From a bacterium (lineage in GTDB: Bacteria; Bacillota; Sulfobacillia; UBA995), in assembly GCA_031082145.1 (NCBI GenBank), contig JAVHLP010000010.1, positions 1-64,000 on the forward strand: DNA of 64,000 nucleotides. Direction: 5' to 3'. The notes beneath the pieces were generated by a model. That model saw only the letters and a program-made list of their open reading frames with translations. It was not told where the DNA came from and searched no databases. Positions 16,300 through 26,984 of this stretch are shown here, piece by piece. Every line of letters starts with the position of its first letter. Position 1 is the stretch's first letter. The translations under genes were made by a program, and so were the position numbers.

Positions 16300-17616
16300 T
16301 TATAGCCGACTAGGCTTGGCGGCGCAAGCCGTGCCGGCGGCGAACAAGTCACACAACTCCAATGTCTGCCCGCGTTCGCGGCCGAGGGACACGACGGCGA
16401 CCGGCAGGTCGCAGAGCTCCTCAACCCGCTCAAGGTAGGCGCGGGCCGCCGCCGGCAGATCGGCCAGGCCGAGCGGCTCGCCGGTGGCCGTCCAGCCCGG
16501 CAAGTCCTCGTAAACCGGCTCGCAGGCGGCAAAGTCGGCCCCGTCCAGCGGGAACTCGGTCACCAGGCTGTTGTCGAGCCGGTAGGCGGTGCTGATCCGG
16601 ACCCGCTCCAGCCCGGCCAGAATGTCCAGGCGAGTCACGGCCAGATCGGTCACACCGCTCAGCCGGGCCGCGTACCGGACGATCACCGTGTCGAGCCAGC
16701 CGCAGCGACGCGGGCGGCGGGTTATGGTACCGTATTCCTGGCCCCGTTCCCGGATCCAGTCCCCTTCCGGGCCCGGCAGTTCGGTGGGGAAGGGACCGTC
16801 ACCCACCCGGCTGGTGTAGGCCTTGACGACTCCCAGCACGCGGTTAATCCGGGTAGGACCGACACCGGCGCCGATGCAGGCTCCCCCCGCCACCGGATGG
16901 GAGGAGGTAACGTAAGGATAGGTCCCATGGTCTAGGTCCAGCAAGGTCCCCTGGGCGCCCTCAAAGAGCACCTTGTCGCCCCGGTCAATGGCCCGGTTGA
17001 TGAGTAGCGACGTGTCCGCGGCCAGGGGACGGAGACGGTCGGCATAGGCCAGGTACTGGTCCAGGACCTCCTGTTCATCGAAGCCGGACGCCCCGTACAC
17101 TGCCTGCAGCAGGTGGTTCTTCTCCTCGAGGTTGATCCGTAACTTGGCCGGGAAGACGGTCGGGTTGAGCAACTCGCTGAACCGGATACCGATCCGGGCC
17201 GCCTTATCCGCGTAGGCGGGACCGATGCCCCGCCCGGTGGTTCCCAGGCGGTAGGGCCCGCGCCGTTCCTCCTCCAGTTGGTCCAGGCGGATGTGGTAGG
17301 GCAGGATGACGTGGGCCCCGCCGCTGACCCAGATGCGGTCCACGGCCACCCCGTGCCCGGCCAGGTAGTCCAGTTCCTGTACCAGGACCGACGGGTCCAG
17401 GACGACCCCGTTGCCGATGACGCAGTCCTTACCGTGGAAGACCCCGGACGGTACCAGGCGCATCCGGAACTCACGGTCCCCCACCACCACGGTGTGACCG
17501 GCGTTGTTCCCTCCCTGGTAGCGTACCACCATGTCGGCCCGCGCGGCCAGGTAGTCGGTCGTCTTGCCCTTACCCTCGTCGCCCCACTGCGTTCCCACCA
17601 AGACCAGCGTGCTCAC
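16300..17616 (-). CDS. purA: Adenylosuccinate synthetase
   Basis: Joins IMP and aspartate with GTP to give adenylosuccinate, the first step from IMP to AMP. 438 residues, the family length. Marks are VGTQWGDEGKGKTTDYLA (GTP loop with catalytic Asp and Lys), GGNNAGHTVV (catalytic His) and TGRGIGPAYADKAARIGIRF. It follows the FAD dehydrogenase gene after three bases and precedes two tRNA genes, so it is the last protein gene of a three-gene operon. Confidence 0.97.
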   Translation of the reverse strand: MSTLVLVGTQWGDEGKGKTTDYLAARADMVVRYQGGNNAGHTVVVGDREFRMRLVPSGVFHGKDCVIGNGVVLDPSVLVQELDYLAGHGVAVDRIWVSGGAHVILPYHIRLDQLEEERRGPYRLGTTGRGIGPAYADKAARIGIRFSELLNPTVFPAKLRINLEEKNHLLQAVYGASGFDEQEVLDQYLAYADRLRPLAADTSLLINRAIDRGDKVLFEGAQGTLLDLDHGTYPYVTSSHPVAGGACIGAGVGPTRINRVLGVVKAYTSRVGDGPFPTELPGPEGDWIRERGQEYGTITRRPRRCGWLDTVIVRYAARLSGVTDLAVTRLDILAGLERVRISTAYRLDNSLVTEFPLDGADFAACEPVYEDLPGWTATGEPLGLADLPAAARAYLERVEELCDLPVAVVSLGRERGQTLELCDLFAAGTACAAKPSRL

Positions 17617-17619
17617 GGC

Positions 17620-19017
17620 CTATCCCTCCCCACCGGCCGCCAGGCCTTCCCGGCAGAGGATCTGGCGAGCCACATGCACTCCCGAGGCCGACGCTTGTAC
17701 CAGGCCGCGGGTGACGCCGGCGCCGTCGCCGGCAGCGTACAACCCACGCACCTTGGTCTCCAGGGCCGGCGATAGGTCCACGCGGGACGAGTAGAACTTG
17801 ACCTCCACCCCATAGAGCAGGGTATGCCGCGAGTTCACCCCCGGCGCGATGCGATCGAGGGCTTCGAGCATCTCCAAGATGCTGACCAGGTGCCGGTAGG
17901 GGAGAACCAGGGAGAGGTCGCCCGGGGTGGCCTCCGGCAAGGTGGGGCGCACCACACCCTTGGCCAGGCGCTTCTCGGTGGAGCGGCGGCCCGCCCGCAG
18001 GTCCCCCAATCGCTGCACCAGTACGCCCCCGGCCAGCATGTTGGCCAAGGAGGCCACATACTTGCCGTAGTCAATGGGGCGGTCGAAAGGGCGGGTGAAG
18101 GTCTTGGCCACCAACAAGGCGAAGTTGGTCCATTCCGTCTTGCGGGTAGCGTAGCTGTGCCCGTTCACCGTCAACAGGCCCCCGGTGTTCTCCACCACCA
18201 CCTCGCCGTGGGGACATAGACAGAACACGCGCACTTGGTCATCGAAAGCCCGGGAGTAGTAGATGAGCTTCGCCTCGTACAGCGGATCGGTCAGGTGCTG
18301 CAGCACCACCGCCGGCAGTTCGACGCGGACCCCTATGTCCACCGGGTTGTTGTCCAGTCCGATGCCGAGGCCCCTGGCCTGCCCGCGGAACCATTCAGCC
18401 CCCTCCCTGCCCGGTACCACTACCACGTAGCGGGACCGGAAGGTCTCGCCGGATGCCACCCGGACGCCGTGGACAGCCCCATTCTCCACCAGGATCTCCT
18501 CCGCCCGGGTGCCGGTGCGGATGTCGACCCGGTCGCGCAGCCGTTCGTGGAGCGCCTTGAGAACTTCAGCACAGACCTCGGTGCCCAGGTGGCGAACGGG
18601 AGCGGGGACGAAGATGAGGTCGGCGCTGGCGGCCTGACGCTGCAGATCGCGGAAGGCCCCGGGGTCGGTTCCGTACAGGCGGTCGGGGGCGCCAAAGTCC
18701 AGGTAGATCTGATCAACATGCCTGATCAGGGCCTCAAGGGCGGTCCGGTCCAGGTAGTCGCCCAGGCTGCCGCCGATGTCCGGGGTCAGCGTCAGCTTGC
18801 CGTCACTGAAAGCTCCCGCCCCGCCCCAGCCCGAGAGCAGACGACACGGGGCGCAGAGGGCGCAACCCCGAGTCGACCGCGGGCAGTCCCGCCGATCGAG
18901 TGGGGGCCCCTTCTCCAGCAGCAGGACATCCAGCGAGGATCGCTCGGCGAGTTCGCGGGCCGCGAAGATGCCGGCGGGCCCCCCCCCGACGATGATGACA
19001 TCGTGGGCTCTTGTCAA
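17620..19017 (-). CDS. FAD-dependent dehydrogenase, COG2509 family
   Basis: 465 residues from the TTG at 19017, whose TTGA overlaps the methyltransferase stop. The Rossmann motif VIIVGGGPAGIFAARELAE binds FAD. A cysteine cluster CX6CX2CX2C follows (CPRSTRGCALCAPCRLLSG) and then GGAGAFSDGKLTL, both typical of this family of uncharacterised flavoproteins. The C-terminal GLYAAGDGAGVTRGLVQA closes the flavin site. Substrate unknown; the cysteines might bind a metal or an iron-sulfur cluster (inference). Its tight coupling to a methyltransferase and purA does not reveal a pathway. Confidence 0.88.
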   Translation of the reverse strand: MTRAHDVIIVGGGPAGIFAARELAERSSLDVLLLEKGPPLDRRDCPRSTRGCALCAPCRLLSGWGGAGAFSDGKLTLTPDIGGSLGDYLDRTALEALIRHVDQIYLDFGAPDRLYGTDPGAFRDLQRQAASADLIFVPAPVRHLGTEVCAEVLKALHERLRDRVDIRTGTRAEEILVENGAVHGVRVASGETFRSRYVVVVPGREGAEWFRGQARGLGIGLDNNPVDIGVRVELPAVVLQHLTDPLYEAKLIYYSRAFDDQVRVFCLCPHGEVVVENTGGLLTVNGHSYATRKTEWTNFALLVAKTFTRPFDRPIDYGKYVASLANMLAGGVLVQRLGDLRAGRRSTEKRLAKGVVRPTLPEATPGDLSLVLPYRHLVSILEMLEALDRIAPGVNSRHTLLYGVEVKFYSSRVDLSPALETKVRGLYAAGDGAGVTRGLVQASASGVHVARQILCREGLAAGGEG

Positions 19018-19778
19018 GACTCCCGCCCCACTACGTAGTATATCCGCGGCGTGTCGGGAGCCGGAGGGCCGGTCCCGAAGGCCCCGTAAACGCCCCGGGC
19101 GCCCAGGCCCGCCGCGGCCAGCGCCGCCGCCATCTCCTCCTCGGTGTAGGCGCGCTCGCGGTGGACTTCCCGGAAACGTTCCCACCGGCCATCTTCACCT
19201 CGCAGGAAGCCGGTGAGAGTCACCTGCCAGATACGCCGGTCCCGATCATAAGTGTTCTCCCAGACCAGGGCCAGGTCTTCCTCTTCGAACAGGGTGGTGG
19301 TGTCGGGGCTGGTGGACAGCCGGTGGGCGGAGTTCACGTCAAAGATGAACAGCCCCCCGGGAGCCAGCAGCCGCTCCACACCCCGGAAGACCGCCGTCAG
19401 GTCCCCGTGGTCCAGAATGTAGTTGATGCTGTCGTAAAGACAGATCACCAGATCGAAGGAAGCCGGGGCGTCGCCGAAGACAACGGCCAGATCCCGCATG
19501 TCCCCCTGCCGGAAGTCCGCCTCCAGGCCGGCGGCCGCCGCCTTCTCGCGGGCAATGGCCAGCATCGGCGGCGAGAGGTCCACTCCCGTTACCCGGTAGC
19601 CTCGGCGGGCGAAAGGAAGGGAGCTGGAGCCGGTGCCGCAAGCCAGGTCCAGCACGTGGCGGGGCCGGGCGCCGTGACGGGCCAGGAGCTCCTCCACGTA
19701 GTCGGCCCATTGCTCGTATCCCACGTGGGCCATGATGCGGTCGTAGACGCGGCTGAAGCCGGTGTAGGCATCGGTCAA
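19014..19778 (-). CDS. Class I SAM-dependent methyltransferase
   Basis: 254 residues from the TTG at 19778, preceded by GGGAGGGGGG. A Rossmann methyltransferase with motif I HVLDLACGTGSSSLPFARRG, motif II GVDLSPPMLAIAREKA, acidic motif GDMRDLAV and a post-motif DLVICLYDSINYILD. The N-terminus AYTGFSRVYDRIMAHVGYEQW is the usual start of this small-molecule methyltransferase group. Substrate unknown. It is the first gene of the operon that ends with purA and has its own promoter at 19803-19831, divergent from groESL. Confidence 0.88.
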   Translation of the reverse strand: MTDAYTGFSRVYDRIMAHVGYEQWADYVEELLARHGARPRHVLDLACGTGSSSLPFARRGYRVTGVDLSPPMLAIAREKAAAAGLEADFRQGDMRDLAVVFGDAPASFDLVICLYDSINYILDHGDLTAVFRGVERLLAPGGLFIFDVNSAHRLSTSPDTTTLFEEEDLALVWENTYDRDRRIWQVTLTGFLRGEDGRWERFREVHRERAYTEEEMAAALAAAGLGARGVYGAFGTGPPAPDTPRIYYVVGRES

Positions 19779-19802
19779 GGGGTTCCCCCCCTCCCGGGTC
19801 CC

Positions 19803-19831
19803 AGTATATCGCGCTTGCCCCCGCCCTTCAA
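19803..19831 (-). promoter_or_regulatory. Sigma-A-type promoter of the methyltransferase-purA operon
   Basis: On the minus strand TTGAAG, 17 bases, TATACT. It is located 25 bases before the TTG start and points away from the groES promoter. Confidence 0.55.
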
Positions 19832-19870
19832 GCCGGCCCCCACGGGGTTTGAAGTCCTGCTCATGGGGCG

Positions 19871-19900
19871 TTGACAAGGGGGAGAAGATACTGGTAGTAT
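19871..19900 (+). promoter_or_regulatory. Sigma-A-type promoter of groESL
   Basis: TTGACA at 19871-19876, 18 bases, TAGTAT at 19895-19900. The predicted transcription start falls inside the CIRCE element immediately downstream. Confidence 0.75.
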
Positions 19901-19904
19901 ACTG

Positions 19905-19931
19905 TTAGCACTCGCGGCCGGTGAGTGCTAA
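19905..19931. promoter_or_regulatory. CIRCE operator (HrcA binding site)
   Basis: TTAGCACTC, nine bases (19914-19922), GAGTGCTAA: a perfect match to the CIRCE consensus. HrcA binds it and represses groESL; the repression is relieved on heat shock when GroEL is titrated. hrcA itself is not in the window. Confidence 0.97.
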
Positions 19932-19966
19932 GACGTTTCCGGACCGAGGAAGGAGGGGCGAGAGGA

Positions 19967-20251
19967 GTGCTCAAGCCGCTGGCGGACCGGGTGGTGGTAC
20001 GGGCCATCACCGCCGAGGAGAAGACCCGCGGAGGCATTGTGCTCCCCGACACCGCCAAGGAGAAGCCTCAAGAGGGCGAGGTTGTGGCGGTGGGGCCGGG
20101 ACGGCTGCTGGATAACGGGAAGCGGCTGTCCCCGGAAGTCAAGGTCGGCGACCGGGTCATCTACCCGAAGTATGGCGGCACCGAGGTCAAGTTCGAGGAC
20201 GAGGAATACCTCGTGCTGCGGGAATCGGATATCCTGGCCGTCAAGGAATGA
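19967..20251 (+). CDS. groES: Co-chaperonin GroES
   Basis: Heptameric lid of the GroEL folding chamber. 94 residues from the GTG at 19967 ([12 protein letters not shown], with AGGAGGGG and GAGAGGAG upstream); an in-frame ATG further upstream would add a non-homologous stretch. The mobile loop region is [19 protein letters not shown], and the end [17 protein letters not shown] is the family signature. Followed after 33 bases by groEL. Expression is under CIRCE/HrcA control. Confidence 0.97.
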   Translation: MLKPLADRVVVRAITAEEKTRGGIVLPDTAKEKPQEGEVVAVGPGRLLDNGKRLSPEVKVGDRVIYPKYGGTEVKFEDEEYLVLRESDILAVKE

Positions 20252-20263
20252 CGGCCGAGGTAG

Positions 20264-21901
<1,638 letters not shown>

Positions 21902-21931
21902 GAAGACTCGATGGGCTGGCTGCGGGGCGCT

Positions 21932-21949
21932 CCCGGCCCGATGGCCGGG
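21932..21949. terminator. Possible terminator hairpin between groEL and dnaB
   Basis: CCCGGCC, loop CGAT, GGCCGGG, in the 61-base gap between the convergent groEL and dnaB stops. No T-run, so weak support. Confidence 0.4.
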
Positions 21950-21962
21950 GGCGCTCCCTGCT

Positions 21963-23294
21963 CTAGGCAGGCGATTCCATCCGGACCTCGACGGTCTCAA
22001 ACCGGGCCACGTCGCGGCGGAAGAAGAGTTGGAACCTGTCGGTCGGCCCGTTTCTCTGCTTGGCCAGGATGACCTCGGCGAGGTCGCGGTTCTCCTTGGT
22101 GGGATCAAAGTGGATGAACATGACCACGTCGGCGTCCTGCTCGATGGCGCCCGACTCGCGGAGATCGGACAGTTGCGGGCGGCTACCTTCACCCCGTCGC
22201 TCCACGGCCCTCGATAGCTGGGAGCAGGCCAGAACGGGAACTTCCAACTCGCGGGCCAGGGCCTTGAGGGCCCGGGAGATCTCGCTGATCTCCTGCTGCC
22301 GGCTGTCGTGCCGCCCGGGGACGCTCAAGAGTTGCAGGTAGTCAACCACGATGAAGGCTACCTTCTGTTCGGCTCGCAGCCGGCGGGCCCGGCCCTTGAG
22401 TTCCAGGAGGGTCAGGGCCGGGGTGTCGTCCAGCAGCAGGGGTGCGTCGCGGAGGCGGGAGACGGCTTCAGACAGGCGTTGCCAGTCGTCGCCGGCCAGC
22501 CGGCCGCTGCGCAGGCGGGTTGAGTCCACGTTCGCCTCGGCCGCCATCAGGCGCAGGCACAGCTGCTCGGCCGACATCTCCAGGCTGAAGACCAGGACCG
22601 GCTGCTGGGTTTTCAGCGCCGCGTTCCGCGCGAGGCAAAGGGCCAGCGCGGTCTTGCCGTTGCCGGGGCGCCCGGCCAGGATGACGAGGTCCGATGGTTG
22701 GAGACCGGAGGTCAGCCGGTCGAGCTGGCCGTAACCGGTGGGCAGGCCGGTGAGCGGCTGATTGCTCTCGTAGAGGCGCTCGATGCGGTCCAAGGCCCGG
22801 GGCAGAACGTCCTTCAGATGCTGGTACTCCGGGCGAGTTCCCCGCTGGGTGACGGCGAAGATGTGCTGCTCGGCCTGGTCCAGTACTGCCGCCAGCTGCC
22901 CGGTGCCGTCGTAGGCGAGCTCCTGGATCCTGGCCGAGGCGTCGATCACCGCTCGCAGGAGGGACTTCTCACGGACAATGCGGGCATAGTGCTGGGCGTG
23001 GGCCGCCGTGGGGACCAGGGTGGCCAGTTCGGCCAGGTAACTCAGCCCACCGGCCGCTTCCAGTCGACCCCGGCGCCGGAGGTCCTCTCCCAGGGTAACC
23101 AGGTCGAGCGGCTCTCCCCGGTCGGAGACGGCGAGGGCGCTCTCGAAGATCAGGCGATGGGCCGGGCGGAAGAAATCCTCCGGGGCCAGGAGCTCGCCGA
23201 CTCGTTCCAGGGCCTGACGGTCCAGGAACACGGCTCCCAGCACCGACTGCTCGGCTTCAAGATTGTGAGGGGGTACCCGGGATTCGACGGCCAC
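21963..23294 (-). CDS. dnaB: Replicative DNA helicase DnaB (DnaC in Bacillus naming)
   Basis: Hexameric helicase at the replication fork. 443 residues. The N-terminal DnaB domain starts VPPHNLEAEQSVLGAVFLD; the RecA-like motor has Walker A AGRPGNGKTALAL, LVFSLEMSAEQL, Walker B AFIVVDYLQLL and the arginine-finger region AKQRNGPTDRFQLFF. No intein is present, though this gene often carries one. It follows lonC by 15 bases and ends the rpsF operon, as in many Bacillota. Confidence 0.97.
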   Translation of the reverse strand: MAVESRVPPHNLEAEQSVLGAVFLDRQALERVGELLAPEDFFRPAHRLIFESALAVSDRGEPLDLVTLGEDLRRRGRLEAAGGLSYLAELATLVPTAAHAQHYARIVREKSLLRAVIDASARIQELAYDGTGQLAAVLDQAEQHIFAVTQRGTRPEYQHLKDVLPRALDRIERLYESNQPLTGLPTGYGQLDRLTSGLQPSDLVILAGRPGNGKTALALCLARNAALKTQQPVLVFSLEMSAEQLCLRLMAAEANVDSTRLRSGRLAGDDWQRLSEAVSRLRDAPLLLDDTPALTLLELKGRARRLRAEQKVAFIVVDYLQLLSVPGRHDSRQQEISEISRALKALARELEVPVLACSQLSRAVERRGEGSRPQLSDLRESGAIEQDADVVMFIHFDPTKENRDLAEVILAKQRNGPTDRFQLFFRRDVARFETVEVRMESPA

Positions 23295-23309
23295 TCCACC
23301 CGCCCCCTA

Positions 23310-25274
23310 CTAAGCTGGGACCGAACCCCGGCCGGGGCGGGGCGGGGTTCCCCCCTTGCGCGAGCGGGCGGTCCGCCCGGCACTCTTCTCCGGCGCCGCA
23401 GGCGGCAGCACCGCCTGCACCAGCTGCTCGGCAGTGGCGACGCCGGTGACGCCGACGCCGTGGGGCCCCACCGGCAGGTCCTTCAGGTTCTCCTCCGGCA
23501 CCACCGCCTGTCGCATGCCCGCCTGCCTCGCTCCGTACAGTTTCTCGGCCAGCCCGCCCACCGGGCGGATCTTGCCCTGAAGCGAGACCTCGCCGGTGAC
23601 GGCCACATCCTGCCGGGCGGGCCTCCCCTGCATCGCGCTGACCACCGCCGCCAGGATGGCCGCCCCGGCCGAGGGGCCGTCGATGCGTCCGCCTCCCACC
23701 ACGTTGACGTGAATGTCGTAGTTGGCAAGGTCTTCGCCCGTCAGCCGGCGGACGACCGACAGGGCGTTGAACACGGAGTCCCGCGCCATGCTGCCGGCGG
23801 TGTCGTTGAAACGGTGGCTTCCCCGGCCGGCCCGGCGGGCGGGAAACACCACCGCTTCCACCTCTACCAGCGACCCCAGGTAGCCGGAGACGGCCATGCC
23901 GAAGACCCGGCCGACCTCCAGGCCGGAGTGCCCTTTATGGGTGACGTAAGGTAGCAGACGGCTTGTCTTGATGACCTCCCGGACGTCGCCCGGCCGGAGG
24001 ACCAACCTGCTGCGGCGCCGGCTCAGCTTGGCCAGGCTGTAGGCGTCGGCCATGATGCCAATCGCCTTGCGTCCCTCGACGGTGTACTCGGCGATCAGCT
24101 CCGCCACCCCATCCTCCAAGATCACGTCGAGCTTCCGCCCGGCGTCGCTGACGATGCGGATGATGTCAGCGGGCGAGAGCGGGTCGAAGAAGACCTCGGC
24201 ACATCGCGAGCGAACGGCGGGGCTGATGTCCTCCTGACAACGGGTGGTCGCGCCAACCAGCAAGAAGTCGGCCGGGGCCCCCTCCTCGAAGAGCTTCTTA
24301 ACATAACGGGGGACGTTGGGATCGGAAGAGTCGTAGTAAGAGGAGTCGAAACTAACTCGCTTCTCCTCCAGGACTTTGAGGAGCTTGGCCTGAAGGTGCA
24401 GGTCCATCTCCCCGATCTCGTCGATGAACAGGACGCCGCCGTGAGCCTCGCTGACCAGGCCCAGTTTGGGCTCGGGGACCCCGCCCTCGGCCAGATCGCG
24501 GCGGGCTCCCTGGTAGATCGGGTCATGGACCGAACCCAAGAGCGGGTTGGTAATCTCCCGGGGATCCCAGCGCAGCGTGGTACCGTCCACCTCGACGAAG
24601 GGAGCTCCTTCCCGGAAGGGGCTATGCTTGACCTTCCTCGCCGCCTCCAGCACCAACCGCGCGGCCGAGGTCTTGCCCACTCCGGGCGGGCCGTAGAGGA
24701 TCACGTGCTGGGGGAAGGGGGCGGCGATCTTGGCCAGGAGGGCCCTCACCGCCCGCTCCTGCCCCACGATCTCGTCCAGCCGGGCGGGGCGGAGGATCTC
24801 CATGATGGAGCGCGTCAGGCGCTGCCGCTCCATCTTCTCCAAGGTCGCATAACGCTTGAGGGTCTGGGCGTTCTCGGGGCCGGCGGTCTCCTTGATGACC
24901 TGTAGCCGCAGTTCTTTCACGTACTCCTCGTGCCGCTGCTGCATGCGTTCGGCGATCTTCTTCTCCAGCTTGTCTTCCAGCGACCGCCGGGCGATCAAGT
25001 CGGCCAGTTCGTCCTCTATCTCCTCCAGCAACCGGGGGATCTCCTCAAAGGAGGGCAGCTGCTGGATGGTGGGGTCCTCGAATACCAGCTTCTGCAGGGC
25101 CAGGACCTGCTCTTCAAGCACGCTGGAGCGCATGCCGTCCAAGGCCTCCAGCTTACCCGCCTTGAGCACCAGCTTGTCAGGACCGTAGAGGTTGGACATG
25201 AGCCCAAAGAGGGCTCCCACCTGGCGCTTCAGCTTGCCCGGGTCCGGTCCCTTGCGCCCGCCTGAGTCCCTCAA
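23310..25274 (-). CDS. lonC: ATP-dependent protease LonC (Lon family, sporulation-associated type)
   Basis: 654 residues from the TTG at 25274, whose TTGA overlaps the rplI stop. It lacks the Lon N-terminal substrate domain; instead residues 45-155 are helical and charged, likely coiled coil. The AAA+ module has Walker A GPPGVGKTSAA near 195-202 and Walker B GGVLFIDEIGEMD. The Lon protease domain has Ser535 (GPSAG) and Lys578 (GGLAEKLYGA). This is the LonC/spore-lon type found beside dnaB and rplI in clostridial genomes. A short basic, proline-rich C-terminal tail follows. Targets unknown. Confidence 0.92.
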   Translation of the reverse strand: MRDSGGRKGPDPGKLKRQVGALFGLMSNLYGPDKLVLKAGKLEALDGMRSSVLEEQVLALQKLVFEDPTIQQLPSFEEIPRLLEEIEDELADLIARRSLEDKLEKKIAERMQQRHEEYVKELRLQVIKETAGPENAQTLKRYATLEKMERQRLTRSIMEILRPARLDEIVGQERAVRALLAKIAAPFPQHVILYGPPGVGKTSAARLVLEAARKVKHSPFREGAPFVEVDGTTLRWDPREITNPLLGSVHDPIYQGARRDLAEGGVPEPKLGLVSEAHGGVLFIDEIGEMDLHLQAKLLKVLEEKRVSFDSSYYDSSDPNVPRYVKKLFEEGAPADFLLVGATTRCQEDISPAVRSRCAEVFFDPLSPADIIRIVSDAGRKLDVILEDGVAELIAEYTVEGRKAIGIMADAYSLAKLSRRRSRLVLRPGDVREVIKTSRLLPYVTHKGHSGLEVGRVFGMAVSGYLGSLVEVEAVVFPARRAGRGSHRFNDTAGSMARDSVFNALSVVRRLTGEDLANYDIHVNVVGGGRIDGPSAGAAILAAVVSAMQGRPARQDVAVTGEVSLQGKIRPVGGLAEKLYGARQAGMRQAVVPEENLKDLPVGPHGVGVTGVATAEQLVQAVLPPAAPEKSAGRTARSRKGGTPPRPGRGSVPA

Positions 25275-25738
25275 ACCTCTTCTCCTCTCCCGTCCTCGCC
25301 TTCCACCCGCACCTCGACGACGGCCTGCACATCCGGGTGCAACCGCACCGGTATCCTGTAGACACCGGGAGTCTTGATGGCTTCGTCCAGTGCCACCCGG
25401 CGCCGGTCCACCCTCACGCCGGCGATCTCGGCCAGACCCCGCGCCACATCCTGGTTGGTCACGGATCCGAACAGGCGGCCCTTCTCCCCCACCCGGGCCC
25501 TGATGGTCAAGCTGAACCCGTCGAGCCGGGCCGCCGTCTCCCGGGCTTCCCTGATCTCCCGATCGGCCCGGGCGGTAGTCGCCTGCGCCCTTCCCCGCGC
25601 CACGCGCTGCAAGGCTCCGGTCGCGGGCTGGGCCAGGCCGCGGGGGATCAGGTAGTTGCGGGCGTAACCGTCCGCAACCTCCTTCACGTCTCCCTGCCGG
25701 CCGAGCTTGGGCACGTCCCGTAACAACAAGATCTTCAT
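25271..25738 (-). CDS. rplI: Ribosomal protein L9
   Basis: 50S protein, 155 residues. N-terminal domain MKILLLRDVPKLGRQGDVKEV with the GYARNYLIPRGLA RNA-binding signature, a central helix, and a C-terminal domain (RLFGSVTNQDVARGL). Its ATG overlaps the yybS stop and its stop overlaps the lonC start, so translation of the three is coupled. In Bacillus gdpP lies between yybS and rplI; it is missing here. Confidence 0.97.
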   Translation of the reverse strand: MKILLLRDVPKLGRQGDVKEVADGYARNYLIPRGLAQPATGALQRVARGRAQATTARADREIREARETAARLDGFSLTIRARVGEKGRLFGSVTNQDVARGLAEIAGVRVDRRRVALDEAIKTPGVYRIPVRLHPDVQAVVEVRVEGEDGRGEEV

Positions 25739-26697
25739 GGGCCCGCCTCCCCCTTCTGCACCCGGAGCTTCCTCCAGTCAAACAAGCTGTCCAGGAGGCC
25801 CATTAGCATCGCCGCGTACACCAGGACGGGGAACACGAAGACGTAGACCATCAGCACGATCCTGAAGACCCGGCTCAGTCCGAACCGGGTGAGCCACCAG
25901 TAGATCGCCGCTATGCCGATGACCACGAAGACCAGCTGGGTGATCATGGCGAGATTGGCCCCGACCAGGTGCAGAGGCCCCCCGCGGCCGGCGTCCAGAT
26001 ACACCAGGCTTACGGCGGCGATGTAGAAAAGAGGGGCGTGGGGCGGCAGCTGCCACCGGGCGAAGGGTGGAAAGGGCTCCCCGCGGTAGCCGAGGCGCCT
26101 GAGCACGAGAGTGGATATCCCATAGGTGATGCCGGCGGTCATTACCGCAGCCACCACCAGGGTGGCGGGAAGGAGGGTGCCCAGCAGGCTCGCGGCCTGC
26201 TCCTGGAAGGGCCGCAGGATGGCCTCCGTGTCGAGCCCCATCCGGCCGTAGAGGGAGCCCGCCATCTGGATGGACTGGTCGAACACGCTCCGGTAGAGCT
26301 CGATGGGGTTCTGTCCCATGAGCAGCAGGGTGACCCCGAATCCTGCCAGCTGGCTGGCCAGGGCGGCGGCGGTCGCCACGCCCAGAGTGGGCCACGGCGC
26401 CAGGTTGCGCCGGAAGGCCTCGCCCATGGTGATGCCCAGGGGACCCAGGGGGACCACCAGCGCCAGCGCGGGAACCGGCCCGACCAGGCTGGCCAGCAAG
26501 ACGCCGGTCACCGCCATAGTCAGCAGGCTCAGGCGCATCCCCTGGCGCATTTGGGCCAGCATCACCGGTGTTGGCCAGGCCAGCAAGGCCAGGGTGCCGA
26601 GCAGGGGGAAGTACACACCGGCGAGGGCCAGGATCACCGCTACGGTCGCCAGCAGTGCTCCCTCGGTCAAGGAGCGGGTGGCCAGGCGTCCGCTCAC
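25735..26697 (-). CDS. yybS: YybS-family membrane protein (DUF2232)
   Basis: Integral membrane protein of 320 residues with about eight hydrophobic helices, starting with the family N-terminus TRSLTEGALLATVAVILALAG and ending after FRIVLMVYVFVFPVLVYAAMLMGLLDSLFDWRKL. The family is distantly related to S-components of ECF-type transporters (family knowledge); function unproven. It overlaps the mazG-like gene and rplI by four bases each. Confidence 0.88.
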   Translation of the reverse strand: MSGRLATRSLTEGALLATVAVILALAGVYFPLLGTLALLAWPTPVMLAQMRQGMRLSLLTMAVTGVLLASLVGPVPALALVVPLGPLGITMGEAFRRNLAPWPTLGVATAAALASQLAGFGVTLLLMGQNPIELYRSVFDQSIQMAGSLYGRMGLDTEAILRPFQEQAASLLGTLLPATLVVAAVMTAGITYGISTLVLRRLGYRGEPFPPFARWQLPPHAPLFYIAAVSLVYLDAGRGGPLHLVGANLAMITQLVFVVIGIAAIYWWLTRFGLSRVFRIVLMVYVFVFPVLVYAAMLMGLLDSLFDWRKLRVQKGEAGP

Positions 26698-26984
26698 CGC
26701 CGGCGCCCCCGGAGGTGATCGCGCAACTGGCTCAGATCGCCGTACCAGGTCTCCAGTTCGTGGCCTGAGCGCACGTTAAGCTCCAACTTGACCCCAATGG
26801 CTTCATCCAGGCGCCCGTAGTCCAGTCCCACCCGGCGGCCCAACAGGTAACAGGAAACAACCAACCCGGCCAGGCTGTCCGCCACCGCCTCGGGGTTTCC
26901 CTTGAGCAACGCTTTGCAGACGGTGCCGGCGCCCCCGGCAAGCTCCGCCTTCAGCCACTCCACGGACCGGATGTTCCTGGCCAC
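26694..26984 (-). CDS. MazG-like family protein
   Basis: 96 residues from the GTG at 26984 (CAGGAAG upstream); the frame is open back to the rpsR stop but the homology starts at VARNIRSVEWLKAEL. The pattern KALLKGNPEAVADSLAGLVVSCYLLGRRVGLDYGRLD with GHELETWYGDLSQL matches the short MazG-like proteins encoded next to rpsR in Bacillota. These are relatives of NTP pyrophosphohydrolases; catalytic activity is not established. Confidence 0.8.
   Translation of the reverse strand: MARNIRSVEWLKAELAGGAGTVCKALLKGNPEAVADSLAGLVVSCYLLGRRVGLDYGRLDEAIGVKLELNVRSGHELETWYGDLSQLRDHLRGRRR

Noticed and set aside
21911-21962. Extended long-stem terminator after groEL
   Set aside because: Only the inner 7 bp pair cleanly; the outer GC-rich parts mismatch and no T-run follows.
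25275-25781. N-terminal extension of the lonC frame
   Set aside because: It is the rplI gene read in another frame; the TTGA overlap gives the natural start.
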